DNA from: JBOHUX01 sp050734915
GTDB taxonomy: Bacteria; Chloroflexota; Dormibacteria; Dormibacterales; Dormibacteraceae
Direction of reading: 5' to 3'
Length of the DNA stretch: 14,431 nt
Assembly: GCA_050734915.1 (NCBI GenBank)
Contig: JBOHUX010000046.1
Span: forward strand, 1-14,431
The position numbers and the translations under genes were made by a program. Positions 1-6,642 of the stretch are shown here, in pieces (position 1 is the first letter of the stretch; each line of letters begins with the position of its first letter). Under the pieces are notes generated by a model that was not told where the DNA came from, made no database searches, and saw only the letters and a list, made by a program, of their open reading frames with translations.

Positions 1-805
1 CCACGAGACCGCCGCCGCTCAGGTCGCGGCCGATCGCCTCGGATGGCCCTTCGAACTCATCTCGGTGGCATCCGGCGACACCTCGCTGGTGCCGTTCTCC
101 GCCAACACCTCGGCGAGCCGGAGCGCGGTCGAGATGGGCAACTCCGTCGCCATCACCGCCCGCTCTATGCGCGAGCGGCTGCTGGCCCTCGCCTCCCAGG
201 CGCTGGAGGCGGACGCGGCCGACCTCGAGGTCTCACCGGCGGGAGCGTGGGTGCGTGGCGTGCCCGGCCGCGTGATCCCGCTCGCGACGCTGATCGGAGC
301 CGCCGGACTGGAGGTCGCGGAACTCTACCAGCCGGACGGGCGCCGGGCGCACGCGAGCGGCTGCCACGCGGCGGTGGTGCGGCTCGACCTGGAGACGGGA
401 GCGGTCTCGCTGGACCGCTACGTGATCGCGCACGACATCGGTCGCGTCATCAACCCCCGGCTGGCCGAGGCACAGACGCACGGCGCCTTCGCCCACGGGC
501 TCGGCTACGCGCTGTTCGAGGAGGCCACCTACGACGGGGACGGCAACCTGGCCGGCACCTTCCTCGACTACCAGATCCCGGGCGCACCGGAGCTGGCCGT
601 GCCGCCCGAGACCCTCGAGCTGGAGACACCGGCCTCCAGCAACCCCGAGGGCTTTCGCGGCGCGGGCGAGGGCGGGACCATCCCGGTGCCGGCGGCGATG
701 GCGGCGGCGATCGAGGACTGCGCCCGGCGGATGGGCGTCGAGCTCTCGATCACGGATTTGCCGATCACCCCCGGGCGCCTCTTCGAGGCCCGAGCCGGGC
801 GCTGA
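1..805 (+). CDS. Xanthine/CO dehydrogenase-family molybdopterin-binding subunit, C-terminal part (5' truncated)
   Basis: The reading frame is open from base 2 to the TGA at 803-805, giving 267 residues with no upstream stop, so the gene starts outside the window. It begins inside a HET motif that matches the QGHET segment of the large subunit of aerobic CO dehydrogenase and xanthine dehydrogenase. Further along come the typical HDIGRVINP segment, an AHGLGYAL segment, and near the C-terminus GAGEGG, whose Glu (codon 668-670) corresponds to the active-site base of the family. These enzymes hydroxylate or oxidise carbon substrates at a Mo-pterin centre and normally pair with FAD and 2Fe-2S subunits or domains, which would lie to the left. 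The substrate cannot be assigned. It is the only gene on the plus strand and converges on the M24 gene with 30 bases between the stops. The family call is secure; the enzyme name is not. Confidence 0.9.
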   Translation, partial: HETAAAQVAADRLGWPFELISVASGDTSLVPFSANTSASRSAVEMGNSVAITARSMRERLLALASQALEADAADLEVSPAGAWVRGVPGRVIPLATLIGAAGLEVAELYQPDGRRAHASGCHAAVVRLDLETGAVSLDRYVIAHDIGRVINPRLAEAQTHGAFAHGLGYALFEEATYDGDGNLAGTFLDYQIPGAPELAVPPETLELETPASSNPEGFRGAGEGGTIPVPAAMAAAIEDCARRMGVELSITDLPITPGRLFEARAGR

Positions 806-835
806 CGCCGTCTCGGATCAGCGATCTCCGGGTGG

Positions 836-2082
836 TCAGGCCACCACGTGCAGCTCGACGCCGCGGTTGTTGATCGCCTCGGCGCCCTGGTCGGTCACGT
901 AGAGCGTGTTCTCGACGCCGGCCGAGCCGAGGCCGGGCACGAAGATGCCGGGCTCGATGTTGAGAAGGCTGCCGGCCCTGATCACCGCCGTCTCCCCCCG
1001 GGCGATGACCGGCCGGACGGAGGTGGCGATGCCCGTCGTGTGCCCGAGATAGACCTGGTTCAGGTGGTCGGCGGAGCCGGCCCGGGCGGCGACTTCGAAC
1101 CCCACCTCCCAGACCAGAGCTCGTTGCCGGTCATGCCCGGCCGCACGGCGGCCAGCATGGCGCGGTACATGTCCGACGCCACGCCGTGGATCCGCGCCTG
1201 GCCGGGGGTAGGCGCGCCGAGCGAGATGGTCCGGCAGCAATCCACGTAGTAGCCCGCGTACGAGGCCGAGAGGTCGAACCAGAACATGTGGCCGCGCTCG
1301 AGGCGGCGGGCGGTGAAGAGGAAGGGCCGGACGTTGCTGACGCAGTCGCTGAAGGAGCCGATGTTGACGTGCGTCGAGAGGCCGCTTCCGTGCAGGAACT
1401 CGGCGCCCATCGCGGCCATCGCGGCCAGCGCCTCCAGGCACGCCTCCTGCTCGGTTCTCCCCGGCGCGCAGGCGCGCGCCGCGGCGGCCTGGCCCTCGTC
1501 GGCGATGGCGGCCGTCCGCTGGATCATCTCCAGGTCGTGATCGCTGGGACTGGCGACCAGCGCCTCCCAGACCCCACGCGCATCCTCGAGATGGACGCCC
1601 GGCGCCGCCTCGCGCAGCGCGGCCGCGTAGACCTCGGGCGTGTCGCCTTCGAAGATACCCAGCCGGCCCTGGTGGAGTCCGGCCGATCGGAGCGCGCCGG
1701 CGAGCGCGTTGCGCAGCTCCGCGAACATCCAGCGGCGGCTCGCGTGGGGGAAGGGTCGGATGTCGTCGACCCACGACATCTTGCGAGCCTCCACCACGTG
1801 CCAGGGCTGGTCGATGAGCAGGATCGGGGCGCCCACCGCGGGGACGATGAGGATGGAGGCGGCGGACGGATAGACGTGGACGTAGCCGGCCAGGTAGCGG
1901 ACCGGCTCGGGGTTGGATCCGGAGGCGCCGTAGATGAGGATCCCGTCCAGCCCTCGCCCGGCCAGCTCGGCGCGGGCCCGAGTAAGACGGGACGAGCATT
2001 CCCGGGCGGGAGGCCTCGGCGCCAGGCCTCTTGCCTTGGCCGCCTCCCCCTCCCAATCGGGCATCCCCGCCACTGATCTCAC
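836..2082 (-). pseudogene. M24-family metallopeptidase-like protein (creatinase/aminopeptidase P type), frameshifted
   Basis: Two minus-strand frames together make one family-length protein of about 415 residues. The first runs from GTG at 2082 (or ATG at 2064) through a creatinase-type N-terminal domain into the start of the catalytic domain, with D270 and D281 spaced 11 apart in FDLSASYAGYYVD. It goes out of frame just after MTGNEL. The protein resumes in the next frame at VWEVGFEVAARAG and ends at 836 with the remaining M24 ligands: His in YLGHTTG, Glu in NIEPGIF and Glu in GVENTLYV. One missing base around 1111-1124 explains the break, and all five metal ligands are kept across it. This is therefore either a recent pseudogene or a sequencing/assembly error. 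M24 proteins include Xaa-Pro peptidases, creatinase and ectoine hydrolase; no specific one can be named. It is the last gene of the cupin operon, 23 nt after the second cupin. If the break is real, the product would stop at 1060 without an intact active site. Confidence 0.85.
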
Positions 2083-2105
2083 CGGCCCGCCCGGCCTGGT
2101 TCCGT

Positions 2106-2468
2106 CTACCGGGACCCCGAGGCGGCGTCGAGGATGTGCAGCGGCACCTCGGCCGCTTCGAAGGCGAAGGTGTCGCGCGGCTCCAGCCAGATCATGTCTT
2201 CGGGACCGACCTCGAGGTGCTCGCCTCCGACCAGGGCCGAGCCACGGCCGGAGATGACGTAGAGGAAGCGCTCGTCGGGGCCGGGGTGGGAACGTTCGGG
2301 GGTGCGGTGGCCGGGCTGGACCGTCCAGCGGCGGGCGACCATCGCGAGCCCGTGGATGTGCCGCCCGTCGGCCAGGACGCTGACCTGCCAGCCGTCACCA
2401 TGGGCCTCGGGGTCCGCCTCGCTCGGTTGCCTGAACTCAGGCATCGGGGGCCCAAGTTCATATGTCAT
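2106..2468 (-). CDS. Small cupin-domain protein, degenerate metal site
   Basis: A 120-residue single-domain protein. The ATG at 2468 lies inside the 3' end of the upstream cupin gene (11-nt overlap), which implies translational coupling; the frame stays open further upstream but only as a shadow of that gene. The fold is indicated by the two-part cupin pattern: ERFLYVISGRG (about 66-76) followed by HLEVGPEDMIWLEP (about 84-97). The usual ligands look absent. The HxH motif is reduced to one His (H61), the Glu position before FLYVISG is Arg, and the motif 2 His position is occupied by residues of DTFAF. It may bind a ligand or act as a partner rather than as a metal enzyme. No substrate or specific name can be given. 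It ends 23 nt before the M24 gene. The real-gene call is firm; the function is unknown. Confidence 0.8.
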   Translation of the reverse strand: MTYELGPPMPEFRQPSEADPEAHGDGWQVSVLADGRHIHGLAMVARRWTVQPGHRTPERSHPGPDERFLYVISGRGSALVGGEHLEVGPEDMIWLEPRDTFAFEAAEVPLHILDAASGSR

Positions 2469-2832
2469 CGGTGGTCCAGACCGTCTCCGACGGCGGCGGG
2501 GACCAGAACTCCACGAAGGAAAAGTCGTTCGCAGTGTCGTTCTCGAACGAATGCACCTCGGAGGGGCCCACGGTGGCGACCATGCCGGGGCCAAGGCGGT
2601 GAGAGGCCGCGTCCACTTGCAGGACGCCCTCGCCGGAGAGCACGTAGAAGAGGTGGTGGCAGTCGGTGTGGTAATGCCGGGCCGCCGAGTCGCCGGGATG
2701 GTAGAGGATGCGGTCGGCACGGATCCGCCTGGCATCGACGGGGACCCCGTCGGTAACCAGATCGAGGCGGTCCCGGGTGTCGCGGGTCGAGTGAAGGTGC
2801 GGGAGCGTCCCCGCCTTGAAGAGCTTGGCCAA
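2458..2832 (-). CDS. Small cupin-domain protein, metal-competent, TTG start
   Basis: A 124-residue single cupin domain. The start is TTG at 2832: an in-frame TGA lies two codons upstream (2836-2838), and a good ribosome-binding site, AAGGTAGGA (2842-2850), sits 9 nt before the TTG. Cupin motif 1 is seen as ARHYH (H53, H55) followed by LFYVLSGEG, and motif 2 as GPSEVHSFEN (H94). At the usual Glu position of motif 1 there is His (H60), so the candidate ligand set is four His rather than three His plus Glu. Such proteins may be dioxygenases, isomerases or sugar/acid-binding proteins; none can be named here. It is the first gene of the operon cupin-cupin-M24 and lies directly behind a recognisable promoter. 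The coding call is firm and the chemistry open. Confidence 0.82.
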   Translation of the reverse strand: MAKLFKAGTLPHLHSTRDTRDRLDLVTDGVPVDARRIRADRILYHPGDSAARHYHTDCHHLFYVLSGEGVLQVDAASHRLGPGMVATVGPSEVHSFENDTANDFSFVEFWSPPPSETVWTTDDI

Positions 2833-2841
2833 GTCTCAGAT

Positions 2842-2850
2842 TCCTACCTT
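2842..2850 (-). promoter_or_regulatory. Ribosome-binding site deciding the TTG start of the first cupin
   Basis: On the minus strand this reads AAGGTAGGA, 9 nt before TTG at 2832. No ATG or GTG lies between the in-frame TGA (2836-2838) and this TTG, so the site fixes the start. Confidence 0.7.
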
Positions 2851-2872
2851 GCAGTCATCGTCGCAGTCATCG
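2851..2872 (-). repeat. Direct repeat pair in the 5' leader of the cupin operon
   Basis: Two perfect copies of CGATGACTGC (minus strand; 2863-2872 and 2851-2860) are separated by 2 nt, a 12-nt period. They lie in the presumed 5' untranslated leader and abut the ribosome-binding site. They could be a binding site for a regulator or a chance tandem duplication. Confidence 0.5.
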
Positions 2873-2900
2873 CACGGGTCAGCGCACCTTGGAGCACAAA

Positions 2901-2922
2901 CGATTGCTCAACGATTTCTCAA
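2901..2922 (-). promoter_or_regulatory. Tandem 11-bp repeat over the transcription start region, candidate operator
   Basis: On the minus strand TTGAGAAATCG (2912-2922) is followed immediately by TTGAGCAATCG (2901-2911); 10 of 11 bases agree. The block is AT-rich in a GC-rich neighbourhood. It overlaps the last bases of the -10 box and covers the expected transcription start, which is where a repressor would act. An 11-bp period places both copies on the same face of the helix. The binding protein is unknown. Confidence 0.55.
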
Positions 2923-2949
2923 TGTAGCCTCGCTCCCGTCCGATGTCAA
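2921..2949 (-). promoter_or_regulatory. Sigma70-type promoter of the cupin-cupin-M24 operon
   Basis: Read on the minus strand there is TTGACA (2944-2949), a 17-nt spacer and TACATT (2921-2926). This is a consensus -35, the ideal spacing and a good -10. The start point would fall near 2914, giving a leader of roughly 80 nt before the TTG start. It points toward the first cupin gene and lies in non-coding DNA. Confidence 0.75.
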
Positions 2950-2986
2950 CCGGGGCGAGGGCGCGCCGAAGGGGCGCCCGCCCCGG
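2950..2986 (-). other. GC-rich imperfect hairpin adjoining the -35 box
   Basis: CCGGGGCG (2950-2957) pairs with CGCCCCGG (2979-2986), and after a short bulge a further five pairs can form inside. There is no T-run after it in the minus direction, so it is not a classic terminator. It sits exactly against the TTGACA box and may be a second terminator/insulator for the upstream operon or part of the control region. Confidence 0.35.
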
Positions 2987-3035
2987 GCGAGTGCCACGAC
3001 CACGCAGACGGCCAGCAGCACGGCGAGCCGAAGGA

Positions 3036-3065
3036 GCCGGAGGGAGTCGAGCCACGCCCTCCGGC
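3036..3065 (-). terminator. Candidate transcription terminator of the long operon
   Basis: A perfect 9-bp inverted repeat, GCCGGAGGG (3036-3044) and CCCTCCGGC (3057-3065), with a 12-nt loop. It begins 6 nt downstream of the stop codon of the luciferase-like gene. A strong U-tract is lacking, which is common for terminators in GC-rich genomes. The rest of the 239-base non-coding stretch 2833-3071 holds the promoter, repeats and hairpin listed separately; I see no gene in it. Confidence 0.5.
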
Positions 3066-3071
3066 CAGACG

Positions 3072-3938
3072 TCAGCGCGGCTCGCGGAGCGCGGGAAGGA
3101 TCACGCGCGCGGCGGTCTCCGCCGCCGCCACCGCGGCGGGCCCTCCGACCCCCACCACCAACTCCGTGAATCCCGCGGCGACGTAATCCTGGAACTCGGC
3201 CACGGTGGCCTCCGGCCGCTCGCCGTCGATGGGGAGCTGAACCGAGCGCCGGATGGTGCCGGGATCGCGCCCGACGTCGGCGCAGTGGGCGTCGAGGACG
3301 GCGGACAGGCGCGCCGCCTCCGCGACGGAGGCGAGCGAGTGCCCGAGCACGTTCCAGACGTCCGCGTGCCGCGCCACCACGCGGAGCGTCCTCCGCTCGC
3401 CGGTGCCACCGATCCAGATCGGGGGATGCGGCCGCTGCAGGGGGGCCGGCACCGAGTGCGCGCGGGCGAGGTGGTAGTAGCGGCCCTCGTAGTCCGCCGC
3501 GGATCCGGTCCAGAGTCGCTTGACCACCTCGCAGGCCTCGTCGAGCCGGTCGATGCGCTCCCCTACCCGGGGGAGATCGAGGCCCAGCATCTTGAACTCC
3601 TCCTCCGCCCAGCCGGCACCGATGCCGAACTCCAGGCGCCCGCCGCTCAGATGGTCGACGGTGGCCGCCATCTTGGCCAGCAGGCTTGGGTGGCGAAGCG
3701 GGTTGGCGGTCACCATCACGCCCAGGCGGACGTTCCGGGTCGACGCCGCCATGGCGGCGAGCAGGATCCAGCCCTCGAAGGCGGGGCCGGACAGATCGGA
3801 GCGGATCGGGGCCAGGTGGTCGAAGTCCCAGAGGTGGTCGAACCCGGCTTCGTCGGCGAGCCGCCAGACGCCTCGAAGCTGGTCGAGCGTGCAGTTGTGG
3901 GGAGCCATCTTGATGCCGAGCCGCACGGGGTGGGTCAT
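3072..3938 (-). CDS. Luciferase-like (LLM class) flavin/F420-dependent oxidoreductase
   Basis: A 288-residue protein, a usual length for the family. It is built as the bacterial-luciferase TIM barrel: an N-terminal beta strand RLGIKMAP, WDFDHLAP (about 37-44), the RNVRLGVMVTANPLRHPSLLAK segment in two parts (about 68-89), LSGGRLEFGIGAGW (97-110) and PHPPIWIGGTG in the middle. These are hallmarks of monooxygenases or reductases using reduced FMN or coenzyme F420; sequence alone does not tell me which. ATG at 3938 is chosen because it overlaps the stop of the preceding MDR gene as ATGA and because the family N-terminus starts there; the frame is open upstream only as a shadow. It is the last gene of the long operon and is followed by a hairpin. 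It probably oxidises an intermediate or side product of the imported compound. Confidence 0.88.
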   Translation of the reverse strand: MTHPVRLGIKMAPHNCTLDQLRGVWRLADEAGFDHLWDFDHLAPIRSDLSGPAFEGWILLAAMAASTRNVRLGVMVTANPLRHPSLLAKMAATVDHLSGGRLEFGIGAGWAEEEFKMLGLDLPRVGERIDRLDEACEVVKRLWTGSAADYEGRYYHLARAHSVPAPLQRPHPPIWIGGTGERRTLRVVARHADVWNVLGHSLASVAEAARLSAVLDAHCADVGRDPGTIRRSVQLPIDGERPEATVAEFQDYVAAGFTELVVGVGGPAAVAAAETAARVILPALREPR

Positions 3939-4849
3939 GGCACCAGCACCATCTTGCCGATCGATTGCCGGGCAGCCAGGAGGCGGTGCGCCGCCGCCGC
4001 CTCGGCGAGCTTGAAGGCAGGCCCCGCCACCGGGCGCAGGCGTCCCGACCGGATCAGCTCCAACGCCGGCTGGGCCGCCTCGCGGACCCAGTCGGCACGA
4101 GTGTTGCGGAGCGTCCCGAACGAGAAGCCCGCGACAGCTGTGCATCGGGTCCGCAGAAGGCCGGGATCGGGAGGCGGCGTCGGCCGGCCGGAGGCAGTGC
4201 CGAGCGTCACGAGGCGGCCCAACTCGCGCAGCGAGCCGAGGGCCTTCTCGGACACGGCCCCTCCGATCATGTCGAGGACGAGGTCGACCGGGGGAAAGTC
4301 GTCCTCGTAGCCGAGGGCCTCGTCCGCCCCCGCCTCCAGTGCCCGGCGGCGCTTCTCGTCGCTGGAGGCGACGCCGACCACGCGCCGAGCGCCGAGGGTG
4401 CGTGCGGCCTGGAGGGCGGCGCTGCCGACCCCACCCGCGGCGGCCAGGATCAGCACCTCGTCCCCCTCGGCGAGCCGTCCGGCATGCCGGAGAGCCAGGT
4501 AGGCGGTGAGGCCGGGGAGCAGGAATCCACCCGCGCGCTCCAGATCCAGGCCGTCGGCGGGGAAGACCAACCGGCTGTCGGCCACGGCGTACTGCGCGTA
4601 GCCGCCAAGCCTGGTCAGCGCCATCACCGGCCGCCCGGACCCCACCTCGTGGCCGGCCACCTCGAGGCCAGGCACCACGGAGCCGCCGGGCCCCCCGGCC
4701 GCGGTCCGCACGGCGGCCAGGTCGGCGAAGTTGACGCCGGCGCTCAGGACCCGGATCAGGGTCTGGCCGGCGGCCGCGACCGGCTCCTCCCGGTCCTGGA
4801 GCCGGAGCATCTCCGCACCCGCCTGGGGATCGACTGTGATCGCCTTCAT
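3935..4849 (-). CDS. Zinc-independent MDR oxidoreductase, quinone oxidoreductase-like
   Basis: A 304-residue medium-chain reductase/dehydrogenase. The GroES-like N-terminal part shows SAGVNFADL (36-44) and VVPGLEVAGHEVG (58-70); the nucleotide-binding Rossmann segment shows LAAAGGVGSAALQAAR (135-150), the NADPH-type AxxGGVG motif of quinone oxidoreductases. I see no set of Cys/His ligands for catalytic or structural zinc, which fits the QOR/enoyl-reductase branch. Start ATG 4849 has GGAG (4858-4861) 8 nt upstream. The gene lies 31 nt after the MFS gene and its stop overlaps the next start by 4 nt (ATGA). Likely NADPH-dependent reduction of a quinone or an alpha,beta-unsaturated carbonyl; the substrate is unknown. 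Confidence 0.9.
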   Translation of the reverse strand: MKAITVDPQAGAEMLRLQDREEPVAAAGQTLIRVLSAGVNFADLAAVRTAAGGPGGSVVPGLEVAGHEVGSGRPVMALTRLGGYAQYAVADSRLVFPADGLDLERAGGFLLPGLTAYLALRHAGRLAEGDEVLILAAAGGVGSAALQAARTLGARRVVGVASSDEKRRRALEAGADEALGYEDDFPPVDLVLDMIGGAVSEKALGSLRELGRLVTLGTASGRPTPPPDPGLLRTRCTAVAGFSFGTLRNTRADWVREAAQPALELIRSGRLRPVAGPAFKLAEAAAAHRLLAARQSIGKMVLVP

Positions 4850-4880
4850 CGAATGGTCTCCTGGTTCATCGTCTGCCACT

Positions 4881-6476
4881 TCACCCGCCGCCCGCGGCCA
4901 GCGTGAAATGCCTGCTCGCCGGACTCCCCTCGACATCGAACCCGTTGGCCCGCTCCCAGATGGCGCGGTCGGCCACCGTCGTCCGCTGGTGCTGGCGCAG
5001 GTGCTCGCGCCAGGTCCCCACCACGAACGCCTCCACAAACCGGCTGCCGTCGGAGGCGTCCCGGTAGAGCCGCCAGCGCCGGGCCCCGTTCCGGCGCCGG
5101 ACCCTGCCCAGCGCCGCCGCAGTGGCGATGAACTCCTTCGTCCCGCTCGGGGGGACCCGGTACTCGCGAACGACCAGCACCTGCGCCCCCGCGTGCTGGG
5201 CGGAGGGCTCCTCATGGGAAACGTCGTCGCCGGTCGCGAGCTGATCGGCGGGAACGCCGGCGAGCCGGAACCGAAGGGCGGTGGCCGTGCCGGCGAGGAC
5301 GGCGCCGGCGCCGATGACCAGCGCACCCGCGATCCCGAGGCGGACGGCCAGCGCGCCGAAGGCGGCGCTGCCGAGCGCCATGCCGCCCTGGTAGACGATC
5401 AGGTAATTGCTCAGCGACCGGGCTCGGACCCAATCCGGAACGACGGTCTGGACGATGCTGTTGAAGGTCGAGGCGAGGGTGATCCAGGCCATGCCGGCAA
5501 TCACCACCGCCACCATCACCACGCCGCGCGCGGTGATGAGGGCGACGGTGGCGGTGGCAAGCGCGTAGAGGGCCGCGGCGGCGGCGCTGAGGGTGTTGGC
5601 CTCCAGCCGCTCGCGAACCGCCGGGAGAACAGCGGCGCCGATCACCGCGCCCCCGCCCAGGCAGCCGAGCAGGAGCCCGTAGCCGAGCCCGGCCGAGCCC
5701 AGGCTCCGCCGCGCCACCAGCGGCAGCAGCGCCCAGAGCGCGCTGGCCGGGAGCACGAAGCAGCCGGCGCGGACCAGGAGGGCGATCATCGCCGGCGCGT
5801 GGGCCGTGTACCGGAGGCCCGCCAGAACCGCGCCCGCCAGCGACTCCGGGGAGCGGACGAGCGACGCCGGTCCCGGCTGCCAGCGGAGCACCACGATGAT
5901 CACGAAGACGAAGGTGAGGGCGTTGATCGCGAACACGGCCGCCGGCCCGGCCAGGCTGACGACGACCCCCGCCGCCACCGGTCCCACCGCCCGGGCGAGG
6001 TTGATGGCGAGCCCGTTGAGGGTGATCGCGCCGGTCAACTGGGAGGCCGGCACGAGGTCCTTGATGACCGCGTTCCAGGTCGGGGTGGTGATCGCGATCC
6101 CGGCCCCGAGCGCGAAGGTCACCGCCAGCAGGAGGGCCGGGTCGAGCAGGTGGCCGAAGGTGAGCGCGGCCAGGCCCGCCGCGGCGAGGACCATCCAGAG
6201 CTGGGCTCCGATCAGGAGCAGGCGCCGGTCCACGACATCCGCCAGCGCGCCCGCGGCGAGGCCGAGAACGAAGACGGGGAGGCTGGTGGCGGTCTGGACG
6301 AGCGCGATCAGGGCCGGCGAGGGGGCCAGTGCCGCCATCTCGGCGACCGCCCCCACGTTCTGCATCCAGGTGCCGACGTTGGTGACCAGGGCCGCGATCC
6401 AGAGGAGCCGGAAGATGGGATCGCCGAGCGGCTCCCAGGCGGATCCCGCCGGCGGCCTGAGCAGGCGCGCGCTCAT
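4881..6476 (-). CDS. MFS exporter with C-terminal ABM-like domain (transmembrane secretion effector type)
   Basis: A 531-residue inner-membrane protein. Residues about 20-415 are hydrophobic with the MFS helix pattern and a motif A-like loop, GALADVVDRRLLL (76-88). TWMQNVG near the first helix is typical of the EntS-like MFS_3 group. The last ~110 residues (about 422-531) are soluble, starting with QVLVVREYRV and continuing with FVVGTWREHLRQHQR, and resemble the small antibiotic-biosynthesis-monooxygenase-like tail known from the 'transmembrane secretion effector' family (PF05977). Length fits that whole family, so this is not an accidental fusion. Its ATG overlaps the stop of the small ORF upstream by 4 nt. 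In a catabolic or uptake operon it may export a toxic intermediate or product. Confidence 0.88.
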   Translation of the reverse strand: MSARLLRPPAGSAWEPLGDPIFRLLWIAALVTNVGTWMQNVGAVAEMAALAPSPALIALVQTATSLPVFVLGLAAGALADVVDRRLLLIGAQLWMVLAAAGLAALTFGHLLDPALLLAVTFALGAGIAITTPTWNAVIKDLVPASQLTGAITLNGLAINLARAVGPVAAGVVVSLAGPAAVFAINALTFVFVIIVVLRWQPGPASLVRSPESLAGAVLAGLRYTAHAPAMIALLVRAGCFVLPASALWALLPLVARRSLGSAGLGYGLLLGCLGGGAVIGAAVLPAVRERLEANTLSAAAAALYALATATVALITARGVVMVAVVIAGMAWITLASTFNSIVQTVVPDWVRARSLSNYLIVYQGGMALGSAAFGALAVRLGIAGALVIGAGAVLAGTATALRFRLAGVPADQLATGDDVSHEEPSAQHAGAQVLVVREYRVPPSGTKEFIATAAALGRVRRRNGARRWRLYRDASDGSRFVEAFVVGTWREHLRQHQRTTVADRAIWERANGFDVEGSPASRHFTLAAGGG

Positions 6477-6625
6477 GCCGGCCCGCGCCCCTTCAGGTCC
6501 GGCTTCCCGGGGGCCGGGGTGCGGACCCCCACGATCCGATCGCCGCCCCCGACGCCGGGGATGCCGCCGCGGCCATCGAAGAAGCCCCGGAAGGGCCGGC
6601 CGGGCGGGGCGCCGAACAGACCCAC
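6473..6625 (-). CDS. Possible 50-aa Gly/Pro/Arg-rich small protein or translational leader
   Basis: The 166 bases between the acyl-CoA dehydrogenase stop and the MFS start hold one convincing minus-strand frame. GTG at 6625 has GGAGG 9 nt upstream, and 50 residues later its TGA overlaps the MFS ATG as ATGA. The product begins VGLFGAPPGRPFRGFF and ends PDLKGRGPA; it has no transmembrane or signal segment and no family I recognise. The ribosome-binding site, the spacing and the stop-start overlap support translation, perhaps mainly to couple MFS expression to the gene before it. In GC-rich DNA a 50-codon open frame can be chance, so this is tentative. Confidence 0.4.
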   Translation of the reverse strand: MGLFGAPPGRPFRGFFDGRGGIPGVGGGDRIVGVRTPAPGKPDLKGRGPA

Positions 6626-6642
6626 CGTGGACGGCCTCCGGC

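Noticed and set aside
806..835. Bidirectional terminator between the convergent genes
   Set aside because: Only a short imperfect dyad (CGGATC...GATCTCCG) is seen, too weak to report.
43..873. Second plus-strand frame over the molybdopterin subunit
   Set aside because: Arg/Gly-rich shadow; the frame from base 2 carries all family motifs.
1105..1130. Programmed ribosomal frameshift in the M24 gene
   Set aside because: No slippery heptamer, homopolymer or evident downstream pseudoknot; M24 proteins are not known to need one.
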